Shown here: one piece after another, positions 1-11,699 of the stretch | Position numbering within the stretch: position 1 is the first letter of the stretch | Layout: the number at the start of each line of letters is the position of its first letter | Position numbers and translations under genes: made by a program | Notes under the pieces: generated by a model | Told to the model about the DNA's origin: nothing | Seen by the model: only the letters and a program-made list of their open reading frames with translations | Database searches by the model: none | DNA from: Costus lasius | Lineage: Eukaryota; Streptophyta; Magnoliopsida; Zingiberales; Costaceae | Reading direction: 5' to 3' | NCBI GenBank assembly: GCA_027563935.2 | Contig: CM050450.1 | Span: 26,275,439 to 26,339,438, forward strand | DNA: 64,000 bases

Positions 1-972
1 AAAATAGATTTTTATAGGATCCACAAACAATTCACTAATCACTTCTTGGTTAACCACTTCCTCAACAACATCAACCTTATGACAAGACCCTACAAAATAA
101 GATATATCCTCAAGTGGTTTCTCATGTTCTATCTCCTCTTTTGATTTTTCTGGTTGAAGTATCTCAGGAGATTTAATCTCAGTGTCATGTGCAGACATCC
201 TAGGCTCCTCAAGTTGTTTCCCATTACAAGTTATAATTGCATCACAATATTCTCTTGGGTCTGTTTCAGATTGGGATGAGAGTTTACCAGAGGCTATTAT
301 AGAGGTGCTAGCTTGATTAGCCAATTGGGTTTCCAACATCTTATTATGGGCCTCGAGAGCATCTACTTTAGATGTTAGTTGCCTAATGACTTCACAAACA
401 CTCTCATTTTCCTTGGTTTGTGCTGCCACAATAGTCTCTAGTAGTGACTCAAGGTTAGACTTTTGAGGTGACACAAACTACCTCGATTGAAATTCAGGAG
501 GTTGCCTATAGTTAGGTTGGGGAATTGTGTTGGGATTGTTCTCATAGGAAAAATTTTCATGGTCCCACCTACTTGGATTGTATGTATTGGAATATAGGTT
601 TAACTGTGGTCTAGGGTTGAGATTCCAAAAGGTATTGGCTTGCTTTCTAAAAGGTTCAAGTTGTGAGATTCATAATTTGCATTCGGCGAAGCTGTGTCCT
701 GACCATTGACAATGATTAAGGGCCATATCCTCCAGCAGGTTCATAGCATCATACACAGTCTTGTTCATCAAAGCCCCGCCAGCAGCTGCATCAACAATAC
801 GCATCGTGTTAAAATTTAGACCATTATAAAAAGTGTGAATAATTACCCATTTTTGAAGTCCATGATATGGGCATATTCTTTGAAGTTCTTTAAATCTATC
901 CCATGCTTCATAGAGTGATTCTCTATCTTTCTGAGTAAAGCTTATAATTTGGTTACGAAACCACATAGTCAT
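1..972 (-). pseudogene. Ty3-gypsy gag fragment, truncated at its N-terminal side
   Basis: The minus strand reads as the C-terminal half of a plant gypsy (Athila/Tat-like) Gag. An open stretch at 670-972 contains ESLYEAWDRFKELQRICP, then an alanine/glycine-rich AAAGGAL segment, then a weak SGHSFAEC zinc-knuckle remnant. Further along (670 down to 1) the frame continues, with a stop near 480, through a glutamine/asparagine-rich region and the linker HNKMLETQLANQASTS that precedes the protease in this family. The usual first 100 or more residues of Gag are missing: the homology ends at about 980, just before a tRNA-like sequence. It encoded a nucleocapsid precursor of a retrotransposon and is non-functional here. 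A related but different gag lies at 25.5-26.7 kb. Confidence 0.8.
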
Positions 973-1000
973 ACTTTGAGGGAAGTCTTATGAAACCACA

Positions 1001-1072
1001 GTCGTTGTAGTATAGTGGTGAGTATTCTCGCCTGTCACATGGGCGACCCGGGTTCGATCCCCGGCAACGGCG
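1001..1072 (+). tRNA. Complete tRNA-Asp(GTC)-like sequence at a gypsy primer-binding site
   Basis: The 72 bases fold as a tRNA. The acceptor arms GTCGTTG and CAACGGC pair over 7 bp. A box A-like TAGTATAGTGG and a box B GGTTCGATCC are present, and the anticodon loop CTGTCAC gives GTC (Asp). The anticodon stem is weakened by a C-A mismatch and two G-T pairs, so function is doubtful. On the minus strand its 3' end reads TGACGCCGTTGCCGGGG, which is the tRNA-Asp-type primer-binding site of the flanking gypsy LTR (1082 onward) with one mismatch. I therefore infer a copy of the primer tRNA captured by a retrotransposon rather than an ordinary host tRNA gene, although its internal promoters look usable. 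Confidence 0.6.
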
Positions 1073-1081
1073 TCAAAAACT

Positions 1082-2805
1082 TGACACGATCTGCAAGTGC
1101 ACGGATATATCGAAGTAATATAAAAGATGTCGAATCCCACAGGGAACAAGGTTGAGTACTAGAAAGTCCGAGTCCTAATAGCTAGGCGAATCGAAATGTG
1201 GGTTTTTGAAGACGGAAATCGAAAACAAACAATTGCAACTACTTCGGTAGAGAAAAGATATGAGAGAGACTTCAAGGCTATGGCTTCCACCACGATGATA
1301 ATCTTAATCGCACAAGAAAGATATTAGTTATTTGGTTTATTGGTTTTGCACAAGGAGTCTAACCCTAGGGTACAAGGTGCCCTCTCTCGAGTGATACACC
1401 CCGGTGTTCGTTTTAGACTGACCTCCTACTCTCGCGGTGGATCGTTCTAAGACGAACCCAATGAGCTCTATGGCAAACTATGAAATCCTCGAGCGAAGAC
1501 CAAGCACTCTCGTGTCGGGGTCTCGCAAGTTTTACTCAGAGGTTCGACCCTTACGATCCTTCTCTCGATATGAATCGTAACGGCTAACACACGATATTAC
1601 TCGGCTAAGGTAAAACCACGAAATAAATTCGTCAAAGTAAAATATGCTCACAATTCATACAAAATAACATAAATAGATACAAAGTTTGCAATTAAAATCT
1701 TCAAAGGGTTTCCACCAAGCCCCGAAATAGGGTTTACGCTACAATCGTTATTGAAACGCTCAAGATCTCTCTTTTAATGAAATGAAAAGTACAAGAAAAT
1801 GAAGCTAAGGGGAAGGAGACGATGAACCGAAGGAATCCTGAAGAATTCGTGATGATCGTGTGTCTCAATCTCCGAAAATCTCCAAAAGTCGCCTCTGTCG
1901 CCGTGTTCTTCCGCCCGCGTCACTTCTTCACGTGAATACTCGATCTCTAGGTCACGAAATTTAGGGATTTTATATTCTTTCTCTTTGCCTCGAAGTAAGC
2001 TTTCCAAAAAATCCTCACTTGCTAAATTTGGACTTGAATCGGGTTCAAAATCGCCAAAATACTGAATGGGTGTTGGTCAACTCGCCCTAACTCGCCTTTT
2101 CCTCGATTGCTCCCCAAATATGGCACAAGAATTAGGGATTTTATATTTGTTGCCCTCGCCTTCGAATCAGCTTTCCATAGAATCCTCACTTGCTAAATTT
2201 GGACTCCAAACGAGTGAGAAATCAAGGAAAAACCGAGTAAGACTCGGACACGCGCGTGAGTGGGTTAGAATCACGGGTGAACCCCGCCGAGTTCACCTGC
2301 CCGTGATTCTTCCTGTAAATTTCAGCGAATAGAAGCGCGATGCACCCCGTGGGGTTCACCCGGCCATGCTTTTCTTTGGAGTGATTCTGGTTGAAGTTTT
2401 CAAGAAATCCGGTTAACCCGGTGGGGTTCACCTGGCTGTGAGGCTTTCTGCGAATTCTGCTGGCTGGCGACCGGGATGCCGGCCGTGATTCTCTCTGTAA
2501 GTTTTCTGCAGCCTGGCGAAGAATCTGATGGTGTTCACCTGGTCCTATTTTTGAGGCTAACTCCGTTTAAGCCCAAATTTGACGTGTGACTTCGTTTTCA
2601 CACAAGAAATCGTCCCATGGCCTCAGAATCGTCAAAATATGTCAAAAAATAGGTGTTTTTACCTGAAATTCTATAAAATTGCCAAAAAGTGAAGATTCCG
2701 AAGATATGAAGGAAATAAGGCTATAATGAATATAAAAGTATTAAAATAAGCCTAGATTTGGCATGAAATATAGCGGAAAAACACTACCAAAATGCGATGC
2801 ATAAA
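1082..2805 (-). repeat. Gypsy LTR (5' LTR of the minus-strand element)
   Basis: The block starts TGACACGATCTGCAAGTGC, six or so bases beyond the primer-binding site. It shares the LTR-end phrase (GCAAGTGCACGGA followed by a CGAAGTA and CCCACAGGGA block) with the solo LTR at 20936. The interior is non-coding, with several small open frames that do not resemble proteins. The distal end is not clean: around 2800-2815 the sequence passes into the 3' part of a copia element, so the LTR tip is probably lost. The stretch 2260-2530 contains four loosely repeated segments of the type GTTCACC(T/C)GG, an internal short-repeat cluster. Confidence 0.6.
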
Positions 2806-2859
2806 TTTTCTTCAACAATAGCTCTTGATCTTCAACTACTATACGTAACTAATGATATC

Positions 2860-5800
2860 TAATATCAATATGTTTAGTCCTTGCATGATACATAGTATTC
2901 TTACTTAAATCTAGAGCACTCTGACTGTCACAAAATACTACATACTCTTTCTGACTCAACCCCAGTTCACTAAGGAATCTTTTTAACCACAATATTTCTT
3001 TGCGAGCTTCAGTTGTTGCTATATATTCAGCTTCTGTAGTTGATAGGGCAACACACTTCTACAACTTAGACTGCCAAGAAATTATACCTCATGCAAAAAA
3101 AAAAAAGAAAATCCTGAAGTAAACTTCCTACCATCAAGATCTCCTGTCATATCTGCATCTGTGAATCCCTCTAGTGATGACTGAGAACTTCCACTTCCTA
3201 CCTCTCAAATACCTCAAGATCCATTTTACTCCTTCCTAGTGAGCTTTCCCTAGATCAAAAAGAAATCTGCTTACAACACCAACTGTGTGAGATATATCAG
3301 GCGGTGTGCAAATAGCAAGATACACTAAAGTTATTGGACTGTAGAAGAATATTGAATAAATGGCATATAATACTCCTCTTGCTCAGTTATTGGACTGAAT
3401 TTCATACTCAACTTGAAATGATTTACAAGCGTGGTGCGAACTAATTTAGTATGTTGCATGTTGAATCTCCTGAGTATCCTTTCAACATACTTCTCCTATG
3501 ATATCCAAAGCTTTCCAGCTTTCTTATTTAGAATAATATCCATACCAAGGATTTGCCTAGCTGGTCCTAAATTCTTCATGTCAATGGATTTAGACAAATC
3601 ATCATTTAACTTCTGAATCCACTTTATATCTTGTCCAATAATTAACATGTCATCAACATATAACAAGAGAATAATAAAATTACTGTTATCAAATGATTTA
3701 AAATAAATACAAGGATCTACCAAAGTTCTATTAAAAAGTTAACTTACCATGAAAGAGATAAACTTCTTGTACCATTGCCTTGGAGCTTGTTTCAAGCCAT
3801 ACAAGCTCTTCTTTAACTTGCAAACCAAGTGTTCCTTTCCTTCAACCTCAAAACCCTCTAGTTGGTTCATGTAGGTCTCTTCTTCCAAGTCACCATGTAA
3901 AAATGCAGTCTTTACATCAAGTTTCTCTATCTCAAGATTCAAATTGGCTGCTAACCCAAGTGTAATTCGAATGGAACACATCTTGACTACGGGAGAAAAA
4001 ATTTCATCAAAGTCAATACCCTTTTTCTACTCAAAATGAGCTTTGTACTTTATCAATTTATTACCATCTTTCTTCAACTTGAATACCCATTTATTTTTGA
4101 GTAGTCTTTTACCAGATGGAAGCTCAACCAATTCATAAGTATTATTTTTATGCAAAGGATTCATTTCTTCTTTCATTGCTTCTAACCAATACTACTTATC
4201 TGAAGCAAACTACACATCCTGATAATTTTCTGGTTCTCCATCTTCAGTAAGCAAAAGATATTCAAAACTAGGATATCTAGTAGATGGTCTATGCTTTCTA
4301 GCAGATCTTCTAACATGAGTCTCTATGACTTCATATAAGGGTGGCTTCTCCCCCCTACTCAAGACCCTCTGCATCTGACTGTGCATTATCATTCAGACCT
4401 TCTGATTCATCACTAAGTGTGGCTGGCTCATCTATACTAGTTCTCTCCCATGTGCATTATCATCATCTACGATTCTCCAAGATGGAATGGCTGTCTAAGT
4501 CATATCATCATACTCATCACAGATTGACTAGTTTTCTTTTTCTTTTCAAAGTCTTTTATTGTCTCATCCTCATAAAAGACAATATCCTTGCTTCTAACAG
4601 CCTTTTTCTGTTCTGTATTCCAAAACCTGTAACCAAACTCCTCACCACCATAGCCAATAGATATGCAAGGAGTGGCTTTACTATCAAGCTTTGACCTTTG
4701 TTCCTTAGGTACATGCAAAAAAGTCTTGCATCCAAATACCTTTAGATGTGAATATAAAGGATATTTTCTTGTCCATACTCTCTTTGGTATGTCAAAACCT
4801 AATGGAACTAATAGAGATTTATTAATTAGGTAGCAAGTTATTTTGATTGCTTTACCCTAGAATGCCTCAGACAATTTTGTCATCCTTATAATGCTTCTAA
4901 CTCTTTCAACAAGGGTGCGATTCACTCTTTTAGCTACACCGTTGTGCTGAGGTGTGCTAGGCTCTGTTAATTTATGTCTTATCCCATACTTGGAGCAATA
5001 AGTCTTGAACTTCGTAGATGTATACTCACCACCATTATCTGAACGAATACACTTCAAAGGCAACCCTATTTCTCTCTCCACTATGGAATGAAAATTCTAA
5101 AATGTCTCTAGTACCTAACTTTTATGTTTCAAATAAAACACCCAAGTTTTTTGTGAAGCATTATCAATAAAAGTAACAAAATATTTATTGTCATCTAAAG
5201 ATTCTACCTCAATGGGACCACAAACATCAGAATGAATTAGTTCTAATATATTTTCTTTTATCTTAGCAGGTATAGAAAAAGAAACTTTGCGATGCTTACC
5301 AAATAAAGAATAATCACATGAATTAACATTTATACCTTTTCCGTTCACCGAGGAAATATGAATGAGAGATTGCCTCACCAAAAGCTGTAACCCTTTTTCA
5401 TTCATGTGTGTTAGCCTATTGTGCCATAAATTTGGTGAAGCATCATCCTGCACCACGTTGATCTGATTCCCACAATGCTTTAACCATACTTTAAAGATTG
5501 TACAATATAGTTTTCCTTTTGCAACTAATATAGACCCTTTCAGAAACTTCCACTGTCCATCTTTATGCCAATTAGCATATCCTTCTTTATCTAGAACACT
5601 CATTGCAAGTAGATTCATCCTTAAATCTAGAATATGTCTCACATCCCTCAATGTCAATGTGCACCCTGCACTAGTCTGAACTACAATGTCACCAATTCCC
5701 TCAATGTGTGATATACTGTAATTTCCCATTTTGGTGTCACCAAAGTCACCTGCTCTGTAAGTTGCAAACAACTCTCTCCCAGGAACACAGTGATAGATAG

Positions 5801-6625
5801 TACCTGAGTCAACTATTCACTCAATAGATAGATCACTTACATAGTTACAATCACCATGCCCACATATTAGTGACACTGTTTCCTGCTCAGAAATAACTAC
5901 TGTCACATTATCCTCTTCTGAATCTTTCTTGCTTTTACCCTCTTTTCGTTCTTGCTCAAGGATTTTGCAATATTTCTCAATGTAATCAAGTTTACCACAA
6001 TGATAACATTTCATTGGCTCTCTAGACTTAGACCTGTTCTTTGATTTGCTGTGGCCTTTATAATCTTGACCTCTATTATGGGCTCTTCCTTTGTTATCTA
6101 TAACAAAAACTTGATTAAAAGTCTGATTCCATATTGTTTATTCCTACTTCTTCATTTAACAAATTGTCTTTTACCATCTGCAGAGTCACCTTGCCAGTTG
6201 GTGCAGAATTAATCACAGTTACCACAAGTGTGTCCCAACTATCAGGTAAAGATCTTAGAAGAAATAGTGTAGTCACCTCATCACCAAGGTCAATCTCCAT
6301 AGTGGTCAATTGATTTAGTAAGTCCTGATAGTCACTTAAGTGCTTGTCCCTCCTTGTACTTCAGATTTAAAAGCTTCCTAATTGCAAAATCTTTGTTCAT
6401 AGCAATTTTTCTCCCATAAAGTGCAGCTAATTTTTTCCAGGCAATAGAAGAGCTTGTCTCTTGTGCTACATGGTGAAAGATACTGATATCTACCCATTTT
6501 CTGATCATGCCCAATGCTTTTCTATCTAACTTTATCCATTCACCATTTGACATATCCTTTAGCTTAGCTGAATCACCCAATATAGGATCAAATAAATCCT
6601 TATAGTATAGATGATCTTCCATCAT
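2860..6625 (-). pseudogene. Copia gag-pol polyprotein pseudogene
   Basis: Frames read in order from high to low coordinates: gag (6625-6115); a zinc knuckle at about 6014 whose CYHCGKLDYIEKYC has Tyr where the family has His; pre-integrase and integrase zinc region with WHNRLTHMNEKGL (5771-5115); integrase core with FIDNAS and SDNGGEY, then PQHNGVAKRVNRT (5081-4857); RT with FLHGDLEEETYM and SLYGLKQAPRQWYK (3981-3739); the YVDD box in LLLYVDDMLIIG (3723-3496); and RNase H with STTEAEYIATTEA and YHARTKHIDIRYH (about 3060-2860). Stops and frameshifts separate these blocks, so no full polyprotein can be made. Catalytic residues are largely still readable, which implies fairly recent inactivation. 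Confidence 0.85.
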
Positions 6626-6729
6626 TGGCTTCTAAATAGAATAATTAGACGTTGTCAATTTTATCATAGAACTTGTATCGCCTTCCATGAATGAAATCAA
6701 AAATTTGAAAACCTCCCTCTGATACCACT

Positions 6730-7392
6730 TAATAAGATCTATGTAGATATGCTAGACAATAAATAGCAACAATAATTGGCACAATATCAGACAATAATCA
6801 ACAATAACAAAGTAAGGATTTAACATGGAAAACCCTTCAGTGTGAAGGGAAAAAACCACGGGATAAACCAAATCAAATAATCCAATAATGAAAGATATGC
6901 CAGTACAAAATTGATTATACCTTAAGCTTTTTTCCCAAAACTTGAGAACCGACTAATTGAAATCACCACAACAAATATATATTCCTTAAGCAATAAATCA
7001 ATCTAAAAAAATCACATCAATTAGTTGAAGGCTTATCTTTCCTTGCCTTGTTTCTTTGGAGGGAATCCACAGGAGAAAGAAGGGAAAACACATTGAATCT
7101 ACCATTCTTTTCTACTAGATTCAATGTGTTTTTCATTCTTTCCCCTGTGGATTCTCTCCAAAGAAACAAGGCTTTAAGAGACAAATGGAGAGATGTGCAA
7201 ATGATCTTCGTCTTTTCTTTCTTCTTTCTCTTCTCCCTTTCTCTTACTTTTGCGCCAAGAGCAAGCGTTGCTTCCTTATTGTGAGAGAATTTCCAAAATC
7301 CAATGAAGAGAGAGTGTGTTATGAGAGATAGGAAAAAAAATCCTTTTTTTTTCTTCAGTGGGGTTGAACCCACTTGGCCCACAAGCCCAACA
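6730..7392 (-). repeat. Copia 5' LTR
   Basis: This lies between the primer-binding site and the terminal TGTTGGG (minus strand) that abuts the MULE target duplication. At about 660 bp it is an ordinary copia LTR length. It contains a long hairpin at 7046-7171. With no partner LTR in the window, the inner boundary is set only by the primer-binding site. Confidence 0.6.
7046..7171. repeat. Near-perfect inverted repeat (57-bp arms) inside the copia LTR
   Basis: Arm 1 (7046-7101) and arm 2 (7116-7171) are reverse complements at about 52 of 56 positions, with one further pair outside (7045/7172) and a 14-base loop (7102-7115). Each arm reads from CCTTGTTTCTTTGGAG through AATCCACAGG to CACATTGAATCTA. 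A transcript would form a long stem. Confidence 0.85.
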
Positions 7393-7397
7393 GAGTG

Positions 7398-7682
7398 GGG
7401 CGCGATTTCTAGGAAAGTCCCTATCTAACAGATCATCGGTAGAGACAACAATCAATCGTTCATCATCTTTATCACTAATCACGATGAAAATATAAGAAAC
7501 GGTAAAAAAATAGAGACGTTTACACTATTTTGTGACGTGATTGCTACCGTTTTCGTTGTTCCGCCGTTTGCCCTTCTAACCATAGTTAACTATGGTTGAC
7601 TTAATGTTTCAATTTTATTTCCCCCCAAAATATTTCACTTTACTTTTTGAAGCTTGCATCACCGTTTCCTCTCCCCCTTCTC
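7398..7682 (+). repeat. MULE left terminal inverted repeat
   Basis: This pairs with 12242-12451. Matching blocks include the terminal GGGC-CGATTTCTAGGAAA, a GTTTACACT-TTTGTGAC block, CCCTTCTAACCATAGTTAAC and CACTTTACTTTT. The left copy has roughly 80 bp near 7420-7510 with no counterpart on the right, so the arms are no longer equal in length. Confidence 0.75.
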
Positions 7683-7725
7683 CAAAAAAATGGCTTAGCC
7701 TGATACTGATAAAATGACCTAGGCT

Positions 7726-7954
7726 GGGTGCTTCGTTTTGGTAGAAAAAAATATATTTTTTCTAAAACAAATTATAGAAATAATCTACACACTCTAAACT
7801 ATCCAATGGTACCAATATTTGGGTAGTTTAGATTACGCACAATAAGAAATTACTAAAATTATATCAAAATATTAGTACCATTGGATAGCTTAGAGTGCGT
7901 AGATTATTTCTATAATTTTTTTAAAATTTTTTTTTCTACTAAAACGAAGCACCC
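7726..7954. mobile_element. 229-bp MITE nested in the MULE
   Basis: The termini GGGTGCTTCGTTTTGGTAG and, inverted at 7954, GGGTGCTTCGTTTTAGTAG differ at one position. The two halves pair almost throughout, including an inner CCAATGGTACCAATATT palindrome partner at about 7890. There is no open reading frame. I could not find a clear target duplication, so the superfamily is unassigned. Confidence 0.7.
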
Positions 7955-8105
7955 ATCATAGGATTCCCTATGCTGGGAACCCAGGCTAGGAAATTTTTTC
8001 CTGGATACCCACTAGAGAATTTTTAGCCTGGGTACTTTAATCATCTGTTCACGTATCGTAAAGCAAATCTAGGTGCGAATCTCAATGCGAACCTTTTAGA
8101 GAACC

Positions 8106-8890
8106 TTTTACTGTTAATATAGGATTTTTTTTATTGTTGATATCAACATATTATAGCTGATATCAACCATATTATTGTTGATATCAACCATATTATAACT
8201 GATATCAACTATATAGTTGCTAAAGAACCTTTTACAGTTGATATAAAATTTTTTATAGCTCATATCAACCATATACTTGTTAGAAAACCTTTTACAATTG
8301 ATATATGTTTTTTTATTGCTGATATCAACTATATTATAGTTGATATTAACCATATTATAGCTAATATCAACTATATTATAATCGACATCAACTATATACT
8401 TGCTAGAAAACCTTTTACAATTGATATAGGGTTTTTTATTTTTGATATCAACCATATTATAGTTGATATCAACTATATTATAGCTGATATCAATCATATT
8501 ATAATTGATATAAACTATATACTTGCTAGAAAAACTTATTACAGTTGATATAGGATTTTTTATTATTGATATCAACCATACTTGCTATAATATGGTTGAT
8601 ATCAACCATATTATAACTGATATCAACTATATAGTTGCTAAAGAACCTTTTACAGTTGATATAAATTTTTTTATAATTGATATCAACCATATTATAGCTG
8701 ATATCAACTATATTATAACTGATATCAACTATATACTTGCCAGAAAATCTTCTACAGTTGATATAGGGTTTTTTATTATTGATATTAATCATATTATGGT
8801 TGATATCAACTATATTATAGCTAATATCAACTTTATTATAGCTAATAACAACCATATTATAGCTGATATCAACTATATAGTTACTTGAGA
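8106..8890. repeat. 21-bp palindromic satellite (GATATC-centred) inside the MULE
   Basis: About 35 copies of a 21-base unit of the type GCTGATATCAACTATATTATA follow one another. Each is centred on the self-complementary TTGATATCAA. Every 100-125 bases the run is broken by a spacer of the type CTTGCTAGAAAACCTTTTACA (near 8215, 8276, 8399, 8522, 8632, 8736), giving a higher-order repeat. Because the unit is 21 bases (7 codons), it stays open on both strands and makes spurious frames of DIN-Y/H-IIA repeats. These are not genes. Confidence 0.85.
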
Positions 8891-9328
8891 AACACAATAG
8901 CATAGATATCAGAACACAACACTATATCAAATTAAAATTTGCACATAACTCACAATAGCATAGATATCAGATTAAAATATGCATCAGGCTAAAAACACAA
9001 AAAAAAAAATCTCACACAACATCATGTAACATCATTGTTACACAAAATTTTTTCAAGAAAATTGTAATGACAAAATATCAACATGATATTAGTAGATAAC
9101 AAAGACACATATTTTACACAAAATCAGAACACACTGAAACCGAGATAAAATTATGATTGTTCTGGAAAATTGTCTTATGGCTGACATCTAAAATATCTGG
9201 TATCATTTTGTGATGCATTATGCGCTGCTCCATCATGGTACTGAAATGAGAAGCAAATATAACATGAATAAATAGTTGACTGAATAACAATACGATAATA
9301 AATGCTATACAATGATAAAATTTATATG

Positions 9329-11696
9329 TCACATAACCATACATCGAAAGAGGCAAGTAGACACTGTACGAAACAACTTCAGGTGGGTTAGGATGGCAAG
9401 GTACTTCATCTTTCTGTAAATACACATTAGTATCCTATCCTTATGAATAAAATTAGATAGCCATTGCGAAATGTTATAATTTATAACCTGTGGAGAAACA
9501 ACGCAGATACCATCCGATTGCAGGCTAGTTTTTGAACTTGATTTATTTCTTGATGCTTTTTTGGATCTTTTATGTTCGAGAACACTCTTTTTTCTCTTTT
9601 CCCTTGCTCCTTTCTTTGCCATTGGTGGCTTAACAAAGACACTTGTAGTTTCATTTGTAGCAACATTTGTTTCAATGTGATTATCAACTTCATTAATTTC
9701 ATCTTGTAATTCAGGCTCCTTGTCATTACGCATAATTTCCTCCACCTCTAATGTGATTTTATCAAAAGCCTTCTCTAGCCACTCAAGGGCTTTCCTACGA
9801 TAAACAATCCTGGTGGAAATACAGTATGCTTTTTGACTTACATGGCTATATAAAGATTGTAAGCTCTCTTTGCCACTCTCATCAATAGTGGTTCCATAAG
9901 GCAGTGATCCATATCTATCTGTAGCATACTTTGTCCATCTCTTTAAGACTAACTGTTGTGGTAACTTGCGGATATTATTATGAATTAGAACTCTTATGGA
10001 ATGCATACACAAAATACCCTCAATTTCATGCTTTCTACATGAGCAGCTAAGAGTAAAAACAAGTGGGTTATAGCATACTAATTCTTCTCTCCCACCCACA
10101 TCAGATTTAACTTTATATGTCATGGTAGAGGAATCATTACATATGAATTCACAACTACATGTCAAATGGTTCAGATATTGTTGGGCAAATTCATCGTAAA
10201 TGGTGGTTGTATACATACTAGTTGCATCATTTAACATATGTACGTTACAAAGAAAATGTACTAGAGTACTATTTCTACACTTGAAATCTTCAAGAACTTC
10301 TTTCTCATGAAAATATTTCACTGCTTTGTCATATTTGTCAATGAAATAAAAAATAGATAACTTTCTTGTAAAATACTTCTTAAAGTAAGAATTTACACTC
10401 TCACTCCTTTGCGTTGTTGTCAAGTCTGCACAAAATGACTCAATATAACATGTTGCCCATTGTTTATGTAATCTATAAAAGTTTTGCATCCAAGCATTGC
10501 CATTAAGCTTGTAGTCATTTAATATGTCATGCCATAACTTTTCAAAGTCTGTAACTGAACACCGCTCATAAGTGCAATGTCTCAAATCTTTGATAAATTT
10601 ACTTGAATTGTGAATCACATGAGAAAGATTTGTATTTACATTCTGAAATATATGCCACAAATAGAGACGATGTGCTGTGTTAGGCAAAATAACTTCAATT
10701 GCCTTTGTTATTGCAGCTAATTGATCTATATATATTATCATAGGTTGTCTATCTGACATTGCTGTTAAGAATGTCTCAAACAACCACATGAACAAATCAG
10801 AACTATCATCATATAATAAAGCTACTCCAAACATTATAGTTTGTTTGTGATGATTCAAACCGACAATAGGAGCAAAAGGTATATTATAGTTGTTTGTTTG
10901 AAATGTAGTATGAAAAGAAACTATATCACAAAAATAAGCATAATCCAATAGTGATTTACCATCAGCCCAGAAAAAATTTGTAATTTCTCCCGTTTCATGT
11001 ATTTGAATGGCATAAAATTTTTTTATCAATTGTCTGTCTTCTCTTCAAATACTTAAGTATACCTTGAGCTTCCTTATAATCCAATGTCTTTCTTCTCTGT
11101 TAATTAACATAGTTAGAACTATCGGCTCTTATAAATATGACTTCATTCGAGTTTACCCCCGACTTAAAATAGTTGTATATTTCCCGTTGTTTAACACCAG
11201 AAGCCATCGGTTGGTCTATTAAACAACATTGGTAAGGTAATATTTTTCTATTGGATCTATGCATGAAGACTTTACTTAGACTTGTCAATGGATGATTATG
11301 CTCAAGCTCTACTCTTGATAATGTCCACACATTATTTATGTCAATTTTAAATTCGACACAAGCTTTGCAATCCGTTCCTGTGATCGGTTGAGGTTTTTTA
11401 GTAATATGAGTCCTATGAACACCTCTCAATCCTCATTTATTGCAAGCAAACTTACGAAAGCTCAAACTTCCATTTTTCCTATGTCAACATGATATTTTTT
11501 TAATACCAAACCCTATCCTTCTCACATAACAATTATAAAATTCATATGCATCATCTTCGTTATCAAAAGTCATACCAACTTTTGGATCGGCAGAAGTATT
11601 GGATTCAATCATATCAACTCTCACAACTTGATCTGCACTTGATTCATCAAGTTCCTGTAAATTAATATATATAAAGTTACTTAATAATTTGGACAA
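9329..11696 (-). pseudogene. MULE transposase, FAR1/FHY3-like, inactivated
   Basis: The minus strand first encodes a FAR1-type DNA-binding domain (11696-11240), with [22 protein letters not shown]-like TDCKACVEFKI and LEHNHPL. In-frame stops fall near 11482, 11431 and 11101, and a one-base shift in a run of A near 11020 leads into a 566-codon open frame (11029-9329). That frame holds the MULE transposase core: a position normally Asp is His40 (SFHTTFQTNNYNIPFAPIVG), Asp102 in IYIDQ and Glu163 in DFEKLWHDI are present, and RSESVNSYFK follows. A SWIM zinc finger has Cys329, Cys331, Cys341 and His343. A basic lysine/arginine tail ends it. The loss of the first catalytic residue and the four disruptions make it non-functional. 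It could instead be read as a decayed domesticated FAR1 gene, but the enclosing TIRs and target duplication argue for a transposon. Confidence 0.85.
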
Positions 11697-11699
11697 TCA

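Larger units (their letters stand above)
2815..7392 (-). mobile_element. Decayed Ty1-copia retrotransposon, 3' LTR missing
   Basis: On the minus strand the order is: LTR (7392 to about 6730), primer-binding site TGGTATCAGAG near 6728-6718 (complementary to initiator tRNA-Met), gag, zinc knuckle, protease/pre-integrase, integrase, reverse transcriptase, RNase H ending near 2860. That order (integrase before RT) defines copia. The LTR starts TGTTGGGCTTGTGGGCC; its inner end lacks a clean CA. The 3' end of RNase H runs directly into other repeat DNA near 2815, with no polypurine tract or second LTR, so that side was lost by deletion or recombination. The wording resembles the Tork/Tnt1-type lineage. 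Confidence 0.85.

Noticed and set aside
1001..1072. Ordinary functional tRNA-Asp gene
   Set aside because: Its position exactly at the LTR primer site and a mismatch in the anticodon stem favour a captured primer copy. Not excluded, and kept as a tRNA-like feature.
8114..8903. Open frames of DIN-Y/H-IIA repeats on both strands (up to 153 codons)
   Set aside because: They are translations of a 21-bp satellite; the unit is a multiple of three, so all frames without a stop stay open. No domain or codon signal.
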